Source: Phytophthora hibernalis | Taxonomy: Eukaryota > Oomycota > Peronosporomycetes > Peronosporales > Peronosporaceae | Direction of reading: 5' to 3' | NCBI GenBank assembly: GCA_012656075.1 | Contig: JAAKBF010000168.1 | Span: 620,001 to 684,000, forward strand | Length of the DNA stretch: 64,000 bases | Shown: positions 21,601 to 31,326 of the stretch, piece after piece | Numbering within the stretch: position 1 is the first letter of the stretch | Layout: each line of letters begins with the position of its first letter | Notes under the pieces: model-generated | Databases searched by the model: none | What the model was told of the DNA's origin: nothing | The model's input: the letters and a program-made list of their open reading frames with translations, nothing else | Made by a program: the position numbers and the translations under genes

Positions 21601-23171
21601 AACTTTCGCGCAAATTCTCTACTTTGGCATCCACTGCTGCTCGGTCACGTTCATGTGGCTGAACGACTCGGCATTCCACTCCAATGTGCCAGTCTGGAAC
21701 CTCTGTCGCCAACCTCCTGTTTCCCTCATCCTCTGAGCTCGGTTGCAGACCTTGATCCGGCAGTCAAGACGGTGTGCCAAAGTAACTTTCTCACGTACGG
21801 CATCGTGGATACTACACTTTGGCATGGCGGTGTAGCACAAGTGCTAATCGAGTTCCGCTCATTTATCGGACTCCACAAGCGTTGTGATCAACCCGACCCG
21901 CTTGTCCGTTGGGAAGTTCCTCACATTTACCTTTGGAATCCTGCACTGCTACCGAAGCCATTTGACTGGGAAGCGAGTTGTCGATGGTTGGCCACGTGAC
22001 TCTGGACATTGGAGCGGGTCTCACCCGAAGGAAGTGCACAAAGCGTGAGAAAGAGAACAAGCGCTTCCGATGGCCAGCTACACTCACCCAGTTTGCATTT
22101 CAGTCGTCAACCTTACCTGTCATCTACTTCGGAGTGTCTACGCGAACTATGTCATCAAGTGATCTTGATGATTTGTTGCAAAAGGTTGACGCTGCTGCTG
22201 CTTCTTCGCATCACCAGGTACGTATTATCTTCCAGACTCGCGAGGCTGGTGACAAACAACGCGCGCTGTATCAGTCTGCGAACGTGCTTCAGATTGCCAG
22301 CGACCTACCGTATTCACGTCTCATTCAAGAGCAAGCGGTGGTTGCAACGATTCACTGGGGAGTCTGACATCATGGCTGTTGGTCTATCGGCTGGAAAACC
22401 CGTCGCTATCTGTGGCACCCATGCATCGCAACATTTCATGGCTTGCGTGTGTCAACAAGCCCACGTGGGTCTGCCGCTCACCGACTGGAAGACGTGTACA
22501 GTTGAGTCCTTGGCTTTAAGCTTCAGGGATCTTCTTCAGCTGGACATCCGCGAGAAAGCGCAGACGCTAGCGGCCACATTCGACCCGCAGCAAGCTCTCT
22601 CCACCGCTGTGAAGACGTTCTACGCCAATCTGCCATTGGACGCGATGCGCTGCGACGTCGATGCAAGCAAACTTGCAAGCGTTTTTGATCCACGCCACAA
22701 CTTCAAGCTGTCACTTGAGGCCTACGTAGCCATTCAGCCTCGCCGCGATGAGAGCAAGGGTTTCGTGCCATACAAGCCTCTTCGATTCGGAGGAAATCAC
22801 CCTCCGACATTCTCCATCCATCGCAGTCACGGAGAAGTGTCTGGTGTTGCTAAACCCGTGCGCCAACGTGATGCTGTCTGCCTAACGCAGGCCAAACTCA
22901 AAAGCGTGGAGAGTGAACAAGGCAGAATGTCAAGTGGCTCCTCGGGGGATCAACTCCATCATGTCTCGTGCCCACCCGGGCGCAAATTGCGATGTTCTGG
23001 TCGAGTGCACAAGAAGAAGCTGCAATACGCAAAGCCACAACCACTGCCTACGAACGACTCGTCAAGATGCCACAGCGCATTGGCAAATGCGAAACTGCGC
23101 TGCGCTTTTTCGGCGTAGGGAAGGAAGCAAGGCGTCGAGAAGAGGTGAGACACTATGCGTCAGTGGAGTAG
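18663..23171 (+). CDS. Two-domain sterol glucosyltransferase-like protein (UGT80/ATG26 type), frameshifted
   Basis: Transfers a sugar from a UDP-sugar, in characterised relatives to the 3-hydroxyl of sterols at membranes. ATG at 18,663. After a low-complexity start, domain 1 begins at 18,954 with MSICILIVGTRGDVQPF, the GT28-type N-terminal signature, and runs to HHGGAGTTAAGLLAGKP (about 19,980-20,030) and GDQPFWG, the UDP-sugar-binding signature of this family. A Gly-rich helical stretch (GFIKGGIIGGVKGTLAGTYY, about 20,530-20,590) follows. Domain 2 begins at 21,252 (MNICLGAMGTWDNGVKQFV) and ends near 23,171; its signature region reads IHWG...GLSAGKPVAICGTHASQHF, with the HHGGAG and DQ residues replaced. 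Frame changes occur near 19,002, 20,045, 20,725, 21,350, 21,650, 21,995, 22,360 and 22,900. Several are cured by one extra base in a homopolymer; the one at 22,360 is not. The last codons overlap the left arm of a large inverted repeat, so the true 3' end may be lost. Confidence 0.8.
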
Positions 23172-23814
23172 GAATTAATGCGACCGCTTCAACATGTTGC
23201 AGTGACGGCTCGGTGATTTTCGGCTAGAGGCCATTGTTCCTCGTTCCATAACTTGGCGGTAGTTTTACGATACACATATCATCGCAACTACCGAATAATA
23301 TGGCGCTTATTTTGCAGTGATCCGACAAATAGGGGTGCCTGATCCGATTCTGCCCGTAAAGTACATTTTGCAGCAAAGCCTTGTTCTACCACCATACATG
23401 CACTACTGGTAGTCTGTTCGCAAATCGTTTAACTGGGGTTATTTATCAAACCGATCATGATCTCTTTGACGGGGAACTCATCCATGTGTTGACTGGGGCA
23501 TCGCACCGGATACTCACTCAGTACAGTATCAACTCCTTGCGTCTTCTTGGCGACGACTGCAAATCTCTGGCGATGAGTACGTAATCGTGGTGTTGAATTC
23601 TTTTTTCCCTCAATGAGGCAATCCTTCAGTCTCAGCTGGAATAAGATTGGCCGAACCTTGTTTCCCCGATTTTTCACGAGCCGATAAACCCCGAGAACTT
23701 GGTTCGCGAGGTTTTACTGGTTCGCTTGGGACTGGGGACCCGTTTGAAACGTCGAACCTTGCCCAATAAATAAACCTCCCCTCTGAACTACTGCAAGCAT
23801 GACTGTCGAGCCCG
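23158..23814. repeat. Left arm of a ~650-bp inverted repeat
   Basis: Nearly identical, in opposite orientation, to 27,970-28,610 (a few substitutions and small indels by eye). Both arms encode the same 67-residue open frame (23,381-23,584 here), which has no recognised domain. The left edge lies inside the last codons of the glucosyltransferase gene. Confidence 0.85.
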
Positions 23815-24666
23815 GAGCTCCACAACGAACCTGAAAACCTTAACTGGCTAAATTGCTTCGGTTTTCAAAGGAAGACGAAAACCGTGAATCCAGGCTCGGA
23901 CGAAAAGGCATTCGTAACCGCGAACCTAAATCCGTAGTGTTTCGGGGTGCTGAAGTTCTCCCCAACCCAAACGAAGACCATCTAGGCATTTTTGGCAGAT
24001 TGCCTAGTTGTTAGAGGCGTGACATGTACATACAGCATAACATGTGTACATTGTTCAGTAGATGTGCTCCTTTGTTTTGTCGAATAGGCCAGTCAACGTT
24101 GACACAGTAGAAAGGCAAAACGAACGGACAAGAATACAGTACTGTACCGTACAGTTTATTAATACATATACACGTACAGTAATACATGTAGTAATCATGG
24201 GAATCCCATTGGGATAGCAGTACGTAAGTGCTGCAGAGCAGCTACAACTGGCAGCCTGCAAGAGGGTATTAAGTCGCTATTCTTGTAAGCAAAAGCGTCC
24301 ACATTTCACGTCATTCCTAATCCCACCTCATTGACGTTATCTTAACTTACACGGACGGAGAAACCAGGGCCTAACACCAGCAATCGGGAAGCTGCGTCAG
24401 GGAGTTGCCTTTTGTCAGCTTGTTTATCCTCAGACCCAGACACGGACAGGGCCTAGGGGCCTGGTTTTTACCTATTTACGTTATCTGAAGTAGGTTTTGT
24501 TTTCGGCCCATGGGTAGGCGCCCTGCAGGGCACCAACGAATCAATCAGCATGAAATTCAGCAAAACCTGCTACCCAACCTCAGTATCATAGACTACATGT
24601 ATAACTTATACATGTAGCTACCGGTACCGACTTCCTTGACGCACGACATTTATGAGTCGGATCAAA

Positions 24667-24743
24667 CGACAACACAGTACTTGGTCTAGGCTCCATGTGA
24701 TGGAGCCGAGAGTCTCGGCCCGAGACCAAGTACTGTGTTGTCG
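24667..24743. repeat. Perfect 21-bp palindromic stem with structured loop
   Basis: Arms 24,667-24,687 and 24,723-24,743 are exact reverse complements (CGACAACACAGTACTTGGTC plus one base). The 35-nt loop itself holds two smaller stems, GGCTCCAT/ATGGAGCC (24,689-24,707) and CGAGA/TCTCG (24,707-24,717). A transcript would fold into a three-way hairpin; the DNA could extrude as a cruciform. Both orientations of this stretch lack coding signal. Confidence 0.7.
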
Positions 24744-25161
24744 TGTCAAATTTAACGAAACCCTATAACAACGCCACATTCAATTACCCACAATTCAATT
24801 TAAACGCACTTAGCAGGGTCGTACAAAGCCCTATTAATAATGTTTCTCTTTAAAAAACTCTTCTGGCTATTCGATCGGATGTCTTTTGTGCTACATGTAA
24901 ATTATTGTGCTTTTCTGCTCCATTTTAGGGCCACCGAAAAGTGGCTATTCGGACGTTTATCGTGGCCGGTAGGCAAAACCAGAGCTCTTACGTACGACTT
25001 GACTGGAGGAATACTGGTCTCGTAATTCGGACCCCTCTCTATCTGAACAACGTACTGGGCTTCATTACGCTCAATGAAATCTCAAATAATCTGAGCAGAG
25101 CAGAAAGGTGGACAACGATTTCCTGGATTAAGGATAACAATTTCATCGCCCTGCCTGCTCT

Positions 25162-25460
25162 TCAACACGTAAATTGGCTGTTCAGCTGTGCATCCGACAC
25201 AAAGTGACTGCCTCCGCCGCAGCGCCATCCTCCAACGCTCTTGTACCAGTTGAAACCAGCGGGGCAAGGATAGATCCGACGAATCTTCTCCTGGATCGCC
25301 TCAGCTCTTCGGCGCTCTTCTTTCAACTTTGCTTGATCACGGGCCCGGCGCAGTGCATCCAGATGAGCAGCATGTTCCTCTTTCACGCGCTCCAACTCCT
25401 CCCAGTCTTCATCGGCGGTAGATTTGGAACAGACTGGTATTCTGGTTTCGGCCTGACTCG
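25162..25460 (-). CDS. Orphan exon or gene fragment, coiled-coil plus Cys/Trp-rich tail
   Basis: Minus-strand frame open for about 100 codons with no in-frame ATG at its start. It encodes a charged helical segment (ERVKEEHAAHLDALRRARDQ, then KEERRRAEAIQEKIRRIYP) followed by CPAGFNWYKSVGGWRCGGGS and a stop at 25,162. The mix of a long charged helix and a compact Cys/Gly/Trp module looks like real protein rather than chance. It could be the last exon of a gene whose upstream exons I cannot see, or a fragment carried into this repeat island. No family recognised. Confidence 0.4.
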
Positions 25461-26147
25461 TCTCTAAACTTTAGAGAGTCTAAAGCTACACCTAAGGCCT
25501 TCGTTGATAACAAAAGCCTACCGGTAGCCATATCCATCTGTTAGCGGGGCTTGAATGCCACGATATACTGTATTGTGCTTTGCAGTCTTTTGGCACTTTC
25601 GATTGTAATTCGTACGACTTGTCTTGTACGAGATAACTATAAATCGTACTCAAGTACGAATTGCTGTAACTCGTGCATGCTTCATACTCCCCATATTATG
25701 CCTGTGTGATCTGAAAGCGTTCTAACAGCCCTAGCACGACTTGTGTTTGCTTTGGCACTTTCTAGACGTGCCAGTTTTGCTCTTGTAGTGCATGAAACAC
25801 GACTTCGTAAAGCCCCATTCAAAGCCTCTATGAATTAGCGCTAAGTACGATCACTAACTACTGCACGATATAGCTGGACAAACTGGTTGCAAAGCACAAT
25901 ACATGAATTGCCTTCATTAAGGGGTTGGCGCTTGCCGGTCGTGTTGGGGTTGGACTCCAACCTCCAACTTGGAGGCACTGTGGACGTTGATTTGTTCCAG
26001 AAAGAAGGCATGTTAACAAAAAGTGCACTACGTGATCACGGTACGGTATCGTCGGTACAACACCAAATGCTTGGAGCCTCCACCGACCAGAATTCGTTCG
26101 TGAAGAGGAGAATTGATTCTTCCCAACACACGTCACATGTCATATGA

Positions 26148-26250
26148 GGCTCGGAGCATCTTGGGCTCTGTCAAAGATAGCAGCACATCGGATTGGCGCT
26201 CTCACCTCGCCTTTCTAAAGCAGCAGACGGCGCCAATAAACTCAAATGAA
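26148..26250. repeat. Inner inverted repeat, left copy (103 bp)
   Basis: Identical by eye, in reverse orientation, to 27,599-27,701. Both copies are nested inside the larger inverted repeat arms. No independent function visible. Confidence 0.85.
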
Positions 26251-26519
26251 GGACAAAAGGACAAAATGGCGATCGTGACGGGGGTGAAATCGGCAAGATG
26301 ATCTCCGACGGATTCATGCTGAACGGGTCAAAGTCTACATCGCGTCGCAGGATCATGTATTTTGTTCACTAAAGACTTCTGTATCGTTGAGAGCATCGAA
26401 ATTAACGGATTTTTTTCTAGGCCGAGCGATTCGGTATGGAAACAAGAGTCCCCAAGTCATATCGGCAACGGTGGAGAACATATACCCAGAAGTGCCACCA
26501 CATCCTCTGCGTTTTGGTG

Positions 26520-26800
26520 CTTGGATGGAAACGCGAGGGGCTCACCAGGCCCCAAGCGCTGTCAGCGAGAGATCGTGCACACAAGGGGTCGCCATCCCCT
26601 CCCTCCGTGCGTTGGTGTCTTGAGCTGAGCGCGAAGGTTCACCTTGTCCTTGCGCCTTGGTAGGAATCTGATCACTCGAGGGTTTACCGGCCCTCTGTGA
26701 TTTGGCATTGGGATCTTGAACACGAAGGGTCCGCCAGGTCCGTCGTGCATTAGTGTTCATCTTGAAACGCGCGGGGGTCACCAGGCCCCACACACCGACT
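26520..26800. repeat. Diverged tandem repeats, ~45-48 bp period
   Basis: About five to six diverged units built around a phrase like TTGAAACGCGxGGGGGTCACCAGGCCCC, clearest at 26,522-26,560, 26,700-26,745 and 26,746-26,792. It lies immediately downstream of the RxLR gene on that gene's strand. The frame is not conserved between units, so it is probably not coding. Confidence 0.55.
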
Positions 26801-27229
26801 AATCTTGGTCTTGTGTATTATTGACCGGGCCGTGGTACCTCCAATATTTGTACTTTTTAAAGACGTCATTGGGCACCCGGCCTTGGACCAAACCGGGCGT
26901 CCAACCAAGACGCTTCCATTTGAAGAACCTCTTTGACCGGAACGCAGAGTCTTTCAACACCTTGTCCATCTTCGCCGACGAAAAGAGGTTGTTGCCCTGT
27001 CTTTCTTCTCCTTCATCATCGCCAACCCCCTCGGGCTCGCCGAATTCGTCTTTGTGCTTGCGCAAAAACCTCTTGTCGCCACCGACGCCCTGACCGCACC
27101 AAGCGAAATGACCAAGTCCGGAGATGTCATGATTGAATCGCCCGTGGTACGGTCGGAGGCCGTGACTACGTTGCCGCTTACGAGCAGGGTGGTGGCAGTA
27201 GCCACTAGGAGGAAGTAGGAGAGTCGCAT
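26799..27229 (-). pseudogene. RxLR-type secreted effector gene with one frameshift
   Basis: Host-targeted effector of the oomycete RxLR class, broken as sequenced. The ATG at 27,229 (minus) opens a typical secretory signal peptide with a hydrophobic core of about 15 residues and a likely cleavage site after about residue 24. The RFLR motif (27,060-27,071) and the EER motif (27,000-27,008, preceded by acidic residues) lie in a different frame from the signal peptide. The break falls between about 27,075 and 27,095 and is one base, the same class of break seen in the conserved genes nearby. RFLR is about 53 residues from the start, a usual distance. The C-terminal effector part is short (about 70 residues), basic and aromatic-rich, with a PNDVFK segment resembling the W-motif of this family. 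The stop is at 26,799. Whether the gene is intact in the organism or a real pseudogene cannot be told from this sequence. Confidence 0.78.
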
Positions 27230-27598
27230 TGCCGGTTGATGATTGCTCTTGAACACTGGTGGTGGTGGCCTTTTGGGACTGGGAGCAAATTGCGGAATGA
27301 GACTGCATTGTTGGTTGTCATTGCAGTCAACAGTGTTCGAGCACGCGATGATCGCGTGGTTGGCGCGTGCTCGAAAGCTCGGCAGCGTCCGTAATATGCT
27401 TAGGTATTATGCTCAATTGATTTGCGATCCGTGGTGTATTACATGTCTTTCAGACAAAATGGCCAATCTGACTTTAAAAGTAGGTCCTAATAAGGAAGGG
27501 AGGGTTATGCGTAGGATTTGCTCCCGAGCTAGAGGGGACAGTCCTCTATATTATCTCCCGGACTCCGGGCCGGAGAGCCGTTGTTTGCCGTTCATGCG

Positions 27599-27701
27599 TT
27601 CATTTGAGTTTATTGGCGCCGTCTGCTGCTTTAGAAAGGCGAGGTGAGAGCGCCAATCCGATGTGCTGCTATCTTTGACAGAGCCCAAGATGCTCCGAGC
27701 C
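27599..27701. repeat. Inner inverted repeat, right copy (103 bp)
   Basis: Reverse complement of 26,148-26,250 without visible mismatches. The RxLR gene lies between the two copies. Confidence 0.85.
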
Positions 27702-27914
27702 CCATTTTTGAAGAATGGCGTCCTGTGAGTCTTGCTCAGCTCGTGGAGGGTGCAGATCCGCACAAGTTGATCGAATGGAGACTATCCTTTCTATCAGTGT
27801 AACACTCTTCGTACCAAGTCTCATCAACTCGGTGTGGGCACAGGTATTTTAATATTAAAATAGCAGCAGTCGTCTTCATTCACGTCTCTCTGTCCATCGC
27901 AATACGAAGCGATT

Positions 27915-28101
27915 CCCCAGTCCCAAGCGAACCAGTAAAACCTCGTGAACCAAGTTCTCGGGGTTTATCGGGCTCGACAGTCATGCTTGCAGTAGTTCAG
28001 AGGGAGGTTTATTTATTGAGCAAGGTTCGACGTTTCAAACGGGTCCCCAGTCCCAAGCGAACCAGTAAAACCTCGTGAACCAAGTTCTCGGGGTTTATCG
28101 G
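27915..28101. repeat. 56-bp direct repeat, two copies 130 bp apart
   Basis: The segment starting CCCCAGTCCCAAGCGAACC occurs at about 27,915-27,970 and again at 28,045-28,101. The left inverted-repeat arm has only one copy, so the duplication happened in the right arm after the two arms separated, or was lost on the left. Confidence 0.7.
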
Positions 28102-28610
28102 CTCGTGAAAAATCGGAAACAAGGTTCGGCCAATCTTATTCCAGCTGAGACTGAAGGATTGCCTCATTGAGGGAAAAAAATTCAACACCACGATTACGTA
28201 CTCATCGCCAGAGATTTGCAGTCGTCGCCAAGAAGACGCAAGGAGTTGATACTGTACTGAGTGAGTATCCGGTGCGATGCCCCAGTCAACACATGGATGA
28301 GTTCCCCGTCAAAGAGATCATGATCGGTTTGATAAATAACCCCAGTTAAACGATTTGCGAACAGACTACCAGTAGTGCATGTATGGTGGTAGAACAAGGC
28401 TTTGCTGCAAAATGTACTTTACGGGCAGAATCGGATCAGGCACCCCTATTTGTCGGATCACTGCAAAATAAGCGCCATATTATTCGGTAGTTGCAATGAT
28501 ATGTGTATCGTAAAACTACCGCCAAGTTATGGAACGAGGAACAATGGCCTCTAGCCGAAAAGAACCTGCAACATATTGAAGCGGTCGCATTAATTCCTAC
28601 GCCACCGACG
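27970..28610. repeat. Right arm of a ~650-bp inverted repeat
   Basis: Reverse complement of 23,158-23,814 with few differences. The two arms enclose about 4.2 kb that includes the RxLR gene. The homology stops at 28,610, and sequence beyond is unrelated to the glucosyltransferase gene that abuts the left arm. Confidence 0.85.
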
Positions 28611-28972
28611 GGTGCAACCCTTTTCCCGGTCCATGCCCGAATTTGGATGCCTTTTTGAGACGCCAATTTGAGCACAAGGACTGCGAATTGCTCGTTTTGA
28701 CCACATTTTTGAAATCAACGGTCGAAACTACCCCTTATATCTTAATGTCGGTTTTTGTTCATCTACGCATCACATGTTTTAATATGTACTACAGTATTAT
28801 ACTAGTAACGTAAGAACTGATTCGCGATACTGTAGTTCACCCGGTTTGTTCAACAAATTCTTTTGGATGAGCCCTGGTAATCTAGTCTCTAAGAACCACT
28901 GCTCTATCTGAAACAATATCAAGGTTTCAACCTAAACAATGCCTTAAAGTTAATGCATCTCGATCAATAGAC
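28611..28972. other. Intergenic, nothing recognised
   Basis: AT-rich spacer between the repeat island and the conserved gene block. No ORF, repeat or RNA gene recognised. Confidence 0.5.
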
Positions 28973-29540
28973 TCAGCTGAGCTGCATGTCCACCTCTCCA
29001 TCCACCTCTCCATCCTCCGCGTCATTAGCCAGCGTCAAGTCGTCGAAGCCCAACTTGTCCAGCGTTTTGTCCATTTTGTGTCTCTGACGACTACGCGCGC
29101 TTCTTGGCGTCCTTCTTCTTGCGGTCCTCCACCTCGTAGATGGACCGGTACACGTCCTTGGCCACTTTGTCCTTCAGCAGCGAGAAGACGCCGCCCGACG
29201 TGCGACGCCGCGGCTTGAACTCGTGCGAGCGCTCGTCTACCTCCAGGAACAGCTCGGGTTTGCCGCTGGCTAGCGCGTTCACCTGCTGGCCGCCAGCCTT
29301 CTCCAGACGCAGCGTCTCACGCAGCAACTGCCACGCGAGTTTGGGCCCCACGTGCTTCACCACGCGGTGCAAAAGCGCCACTTTGGGCTCCTTCAGCAGC
29401 TCCGACAGCAGACGCGGCATGTCCTTCGTCAGCGGCTGCTTGAGCGCTTGACGTCGACGCTTAGGCTTCTTGCCCTTGGGCTTCGGCTTGGGTCCTGCGG
29501 TGTAGCGTCCATTGATAAAGTGACCAAATCCTAAAAACAA
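28973..29540 (-). CDS. PHAX-like RNA export adapter, RNA-binding domain protein
   Basis: PHAX-family proteins bind capped U snRNAs and link them to the nuclear cap-binding complex and exportin for nuclear export. The conserved RNA-binding domain is clear: ALLHRVVKHVGPKLAWQLLR, ETLRLEKAGGQQVNA and the signature RRRTSGGVFSLLKDKV (about 29,385-29,160). A Lys-rich linker follows. The C-terminal tail after a frame change near 29,095 (HKMDKTLDKLGFDDLTLAND, stop at 28,973-28,975) matches the KKMxxAxxxLxF tail position of the family, so the ORF ending at 29,091 is probably not the true end. No ATG opens the frame at 29,540. An AG at the edge suggests a first exon upstream; ATGAAAGGCGG near 29,655 with a GTTCGG donor would splice in frame, but that donor is unusual. 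The gene is divergent from the BSD gene at 29,688, leaving little promoter space. Confidence 0.75.
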
Positions 29541-29647
29541 TTGGCGCCAAAAATAGTTTCATGATATTCTATAGTAGCATAATGATATTCTACTTCAGAA
29601 TAACTGTTTTGTGTTTCATTTGTGTAAGCTATCCGAACCGTCTCTTC

Positions 29648-29672
29648 CGCCTTTCATTCGCGTTTTCGACGT
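29648..29672 (+). promoter_or_regulatory. Possible oomycete initiator region upstream of the BSD gene
   Basis: The stretch CCTTTCATTCGCGTTTTCG about 20-40 nt before the ATG at 29,688 resembles the oomycete core promoter, an Inr-like TCATTYY followed by a flanking T-rich element. It is a weak, composition-prone match. Confidence 0.3.
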
Positions 29673-29687
29673 CAGTGACAAAAGAGC

Positions 29688-31198
29688 ATGTGGAAGGTGC
29701 TGGAGCAGGCAGCTAAGAACGCTTCGGCTAATGCCTCGGACTACGTGAGTTCTGTACAGGAGAAGGCGCAGAGTCTAGCAGCAGCAGTACAGGACGAAGC
29801 CGCGACGCTACTGAGCAGCGCCATGGGCTCCGCACGTCCAGGACCAGTGGACGAGCTTCTGTACGAGGAATTAGCAGCTTATAAGGACTTTTCCAGCTTG
29901 TTCTCGGTCGACCAACACTCTCAGGAGATCGCACGGACGATGGACGAAGAGGCTGAGATACGCGCACTGCATGACGCGCTGGTGCCGCTGGAATTGAGCT
30001 ACGACGAGTTCTGGAACCGCTTTTTCTTCCGTCAACAGCAGGAGACGCTGCTTCAGACGCTACAGGAGGATACGGACAGTGTCGAGGACCAGGACGCAGA
30101 CTACGAGCACAGTCCAGAGGAGAAGCAACGCAGTGACCAGGAAGGGTGTGGTTATTGAAGGCTGCTAGAGACACAGAACGACGTGCAGCTACGCAGTGGC
30201 GTCAGAAGGCCAGGGATTTACATCATCAGTTGCAGGATACTAAACAGAGTTATGATGAGAAAGAGCAGAAGGCGCTGAAAGAGTGGGGAGAACAACTGCA
30301 GGAACTCTGTGACACGTACGAAGGGAAGATGGAGAAGGTGCTGTTGCAGATTGATGAAGCTAGAGCGGCAGGGTATGATGAAGGGATGAGGGAGAGTCAG
30401 GCGGTCGTGGACAGTGTGCGGCTTGCGGCGGAAGAAGACATGACGAGACTTCGAAAGGAGATTGCTGAAGGTGTCACCACGGAGGAAGAGAAGAAGGAGA
30501 AAGTGGAGTTGGAGAAGGATCTAAAAGCTGCTCGTGAACGGGTGACGGAGCTGCAGAAGAAGGAAGGTGTGGAGAAGGCGGGAGGTGCAGCTTTGGCGGA
30601 GTTGAGCAAGGAGAAAGACCTATGGCGGATGCGTGCGCTCAAGATGAAAAAGCTGAAAGACCTTGTGCAGGCGGAGCTGACGACTTTGAGACAACAGCGT
30701 GATGCGGATACCACTGCAGCGGCTGCGAATAGTGTTGAAGCTGGCTCGAATGACCACAGCAAGTTACAGAGTCGTATGAATGAGCTGCAGACTCAGCTTG
30801 CCAATGCCCTCGCTGGCGCCGAATCTCGTTCCCGTGAGGCGTATGAAAAGGGGATTGCGGCAGGCAAGGCGGATGCTGATCAGCGTATGAAGAAGGAGCG
30901 GGACCAGGCTTTTGAGGAAGGCTATAAGAAAGCTCAAGCTGAAGCAAAGTGTGAGATGGGTGTACTGACGGCTGAACTTGGAATGTTCCGTGCATTCCAC
31001 GAGAGCGCGGCTCATTGCGCCGATCACGTTGGTGATGCAGAAGGTCTCGTCGACGATTCACTTGATGACATTTCGCTGGCTGACGGTCACCAACTATGCT
31101 CACCAACATCTTCCGTGTCGATATTTACTGACAACGGCAAGAACGACTTCTCCGTCTCGGAAACCCCGAAATCTACGGATGATTGGGGTGAGTGGTAG
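29688..31198 (+). CDS. BSD-domain protein with long coiled coil
   Basis: About 503 residues from the ATG at 29,688. Residues 65-115 form a BSD domain (FSSLFSVDQHSQEIARTMDE, then LVPLELSYDEFWNRFFFRQ), the helical module with invariant F-W named after BTF2-like factors, synapse-associated and DOS2-like proteins. A long acidic/basic coiled coil follows (about residues 160-420), ending with an acidic Ser-rich tail and the C-terminal motif DDWGEW, common at the end of BSD proteins. The frame breaks at the GGG run 30,144-30,146; one more G joins the two parts. Role unknown; relatives act in membrane traffic or signalling. No membrane segment is seen. Confidence 0.8.
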
Positions 31199-31326
31199 AC
31201 GCGTTATTGGTCCGTGTGCTGCATGTTAGCTCAGAGTGATCCTGTGCGAGATCATCGTTTTCTATTTCCCGAATGAACCGTCGTTTGCGTACAATCCTCC
31301 ATCAACCGTGTTGATTAATCATCCTA

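Noticed and set aside
23381..23584. 67-residue ORF present in both inverted-repeat arms
   Set aside because: Its identity in both arms follows from the DNA repeat; no domain or sign of selection on the protein.
27915..28101. 56-bp direct repeats as LTRs of a retrotransposon
   Set aside because: Only 130 bp apart, with no TG...CA ends, primer-binding site or retroelement ORF between them.
29091..29540. PHAX-like gene ending at 29,091
   Set aside because: The family's C-terminal tail motif is found just downstream in another frame, so the stop is more likely due to a frameshift.
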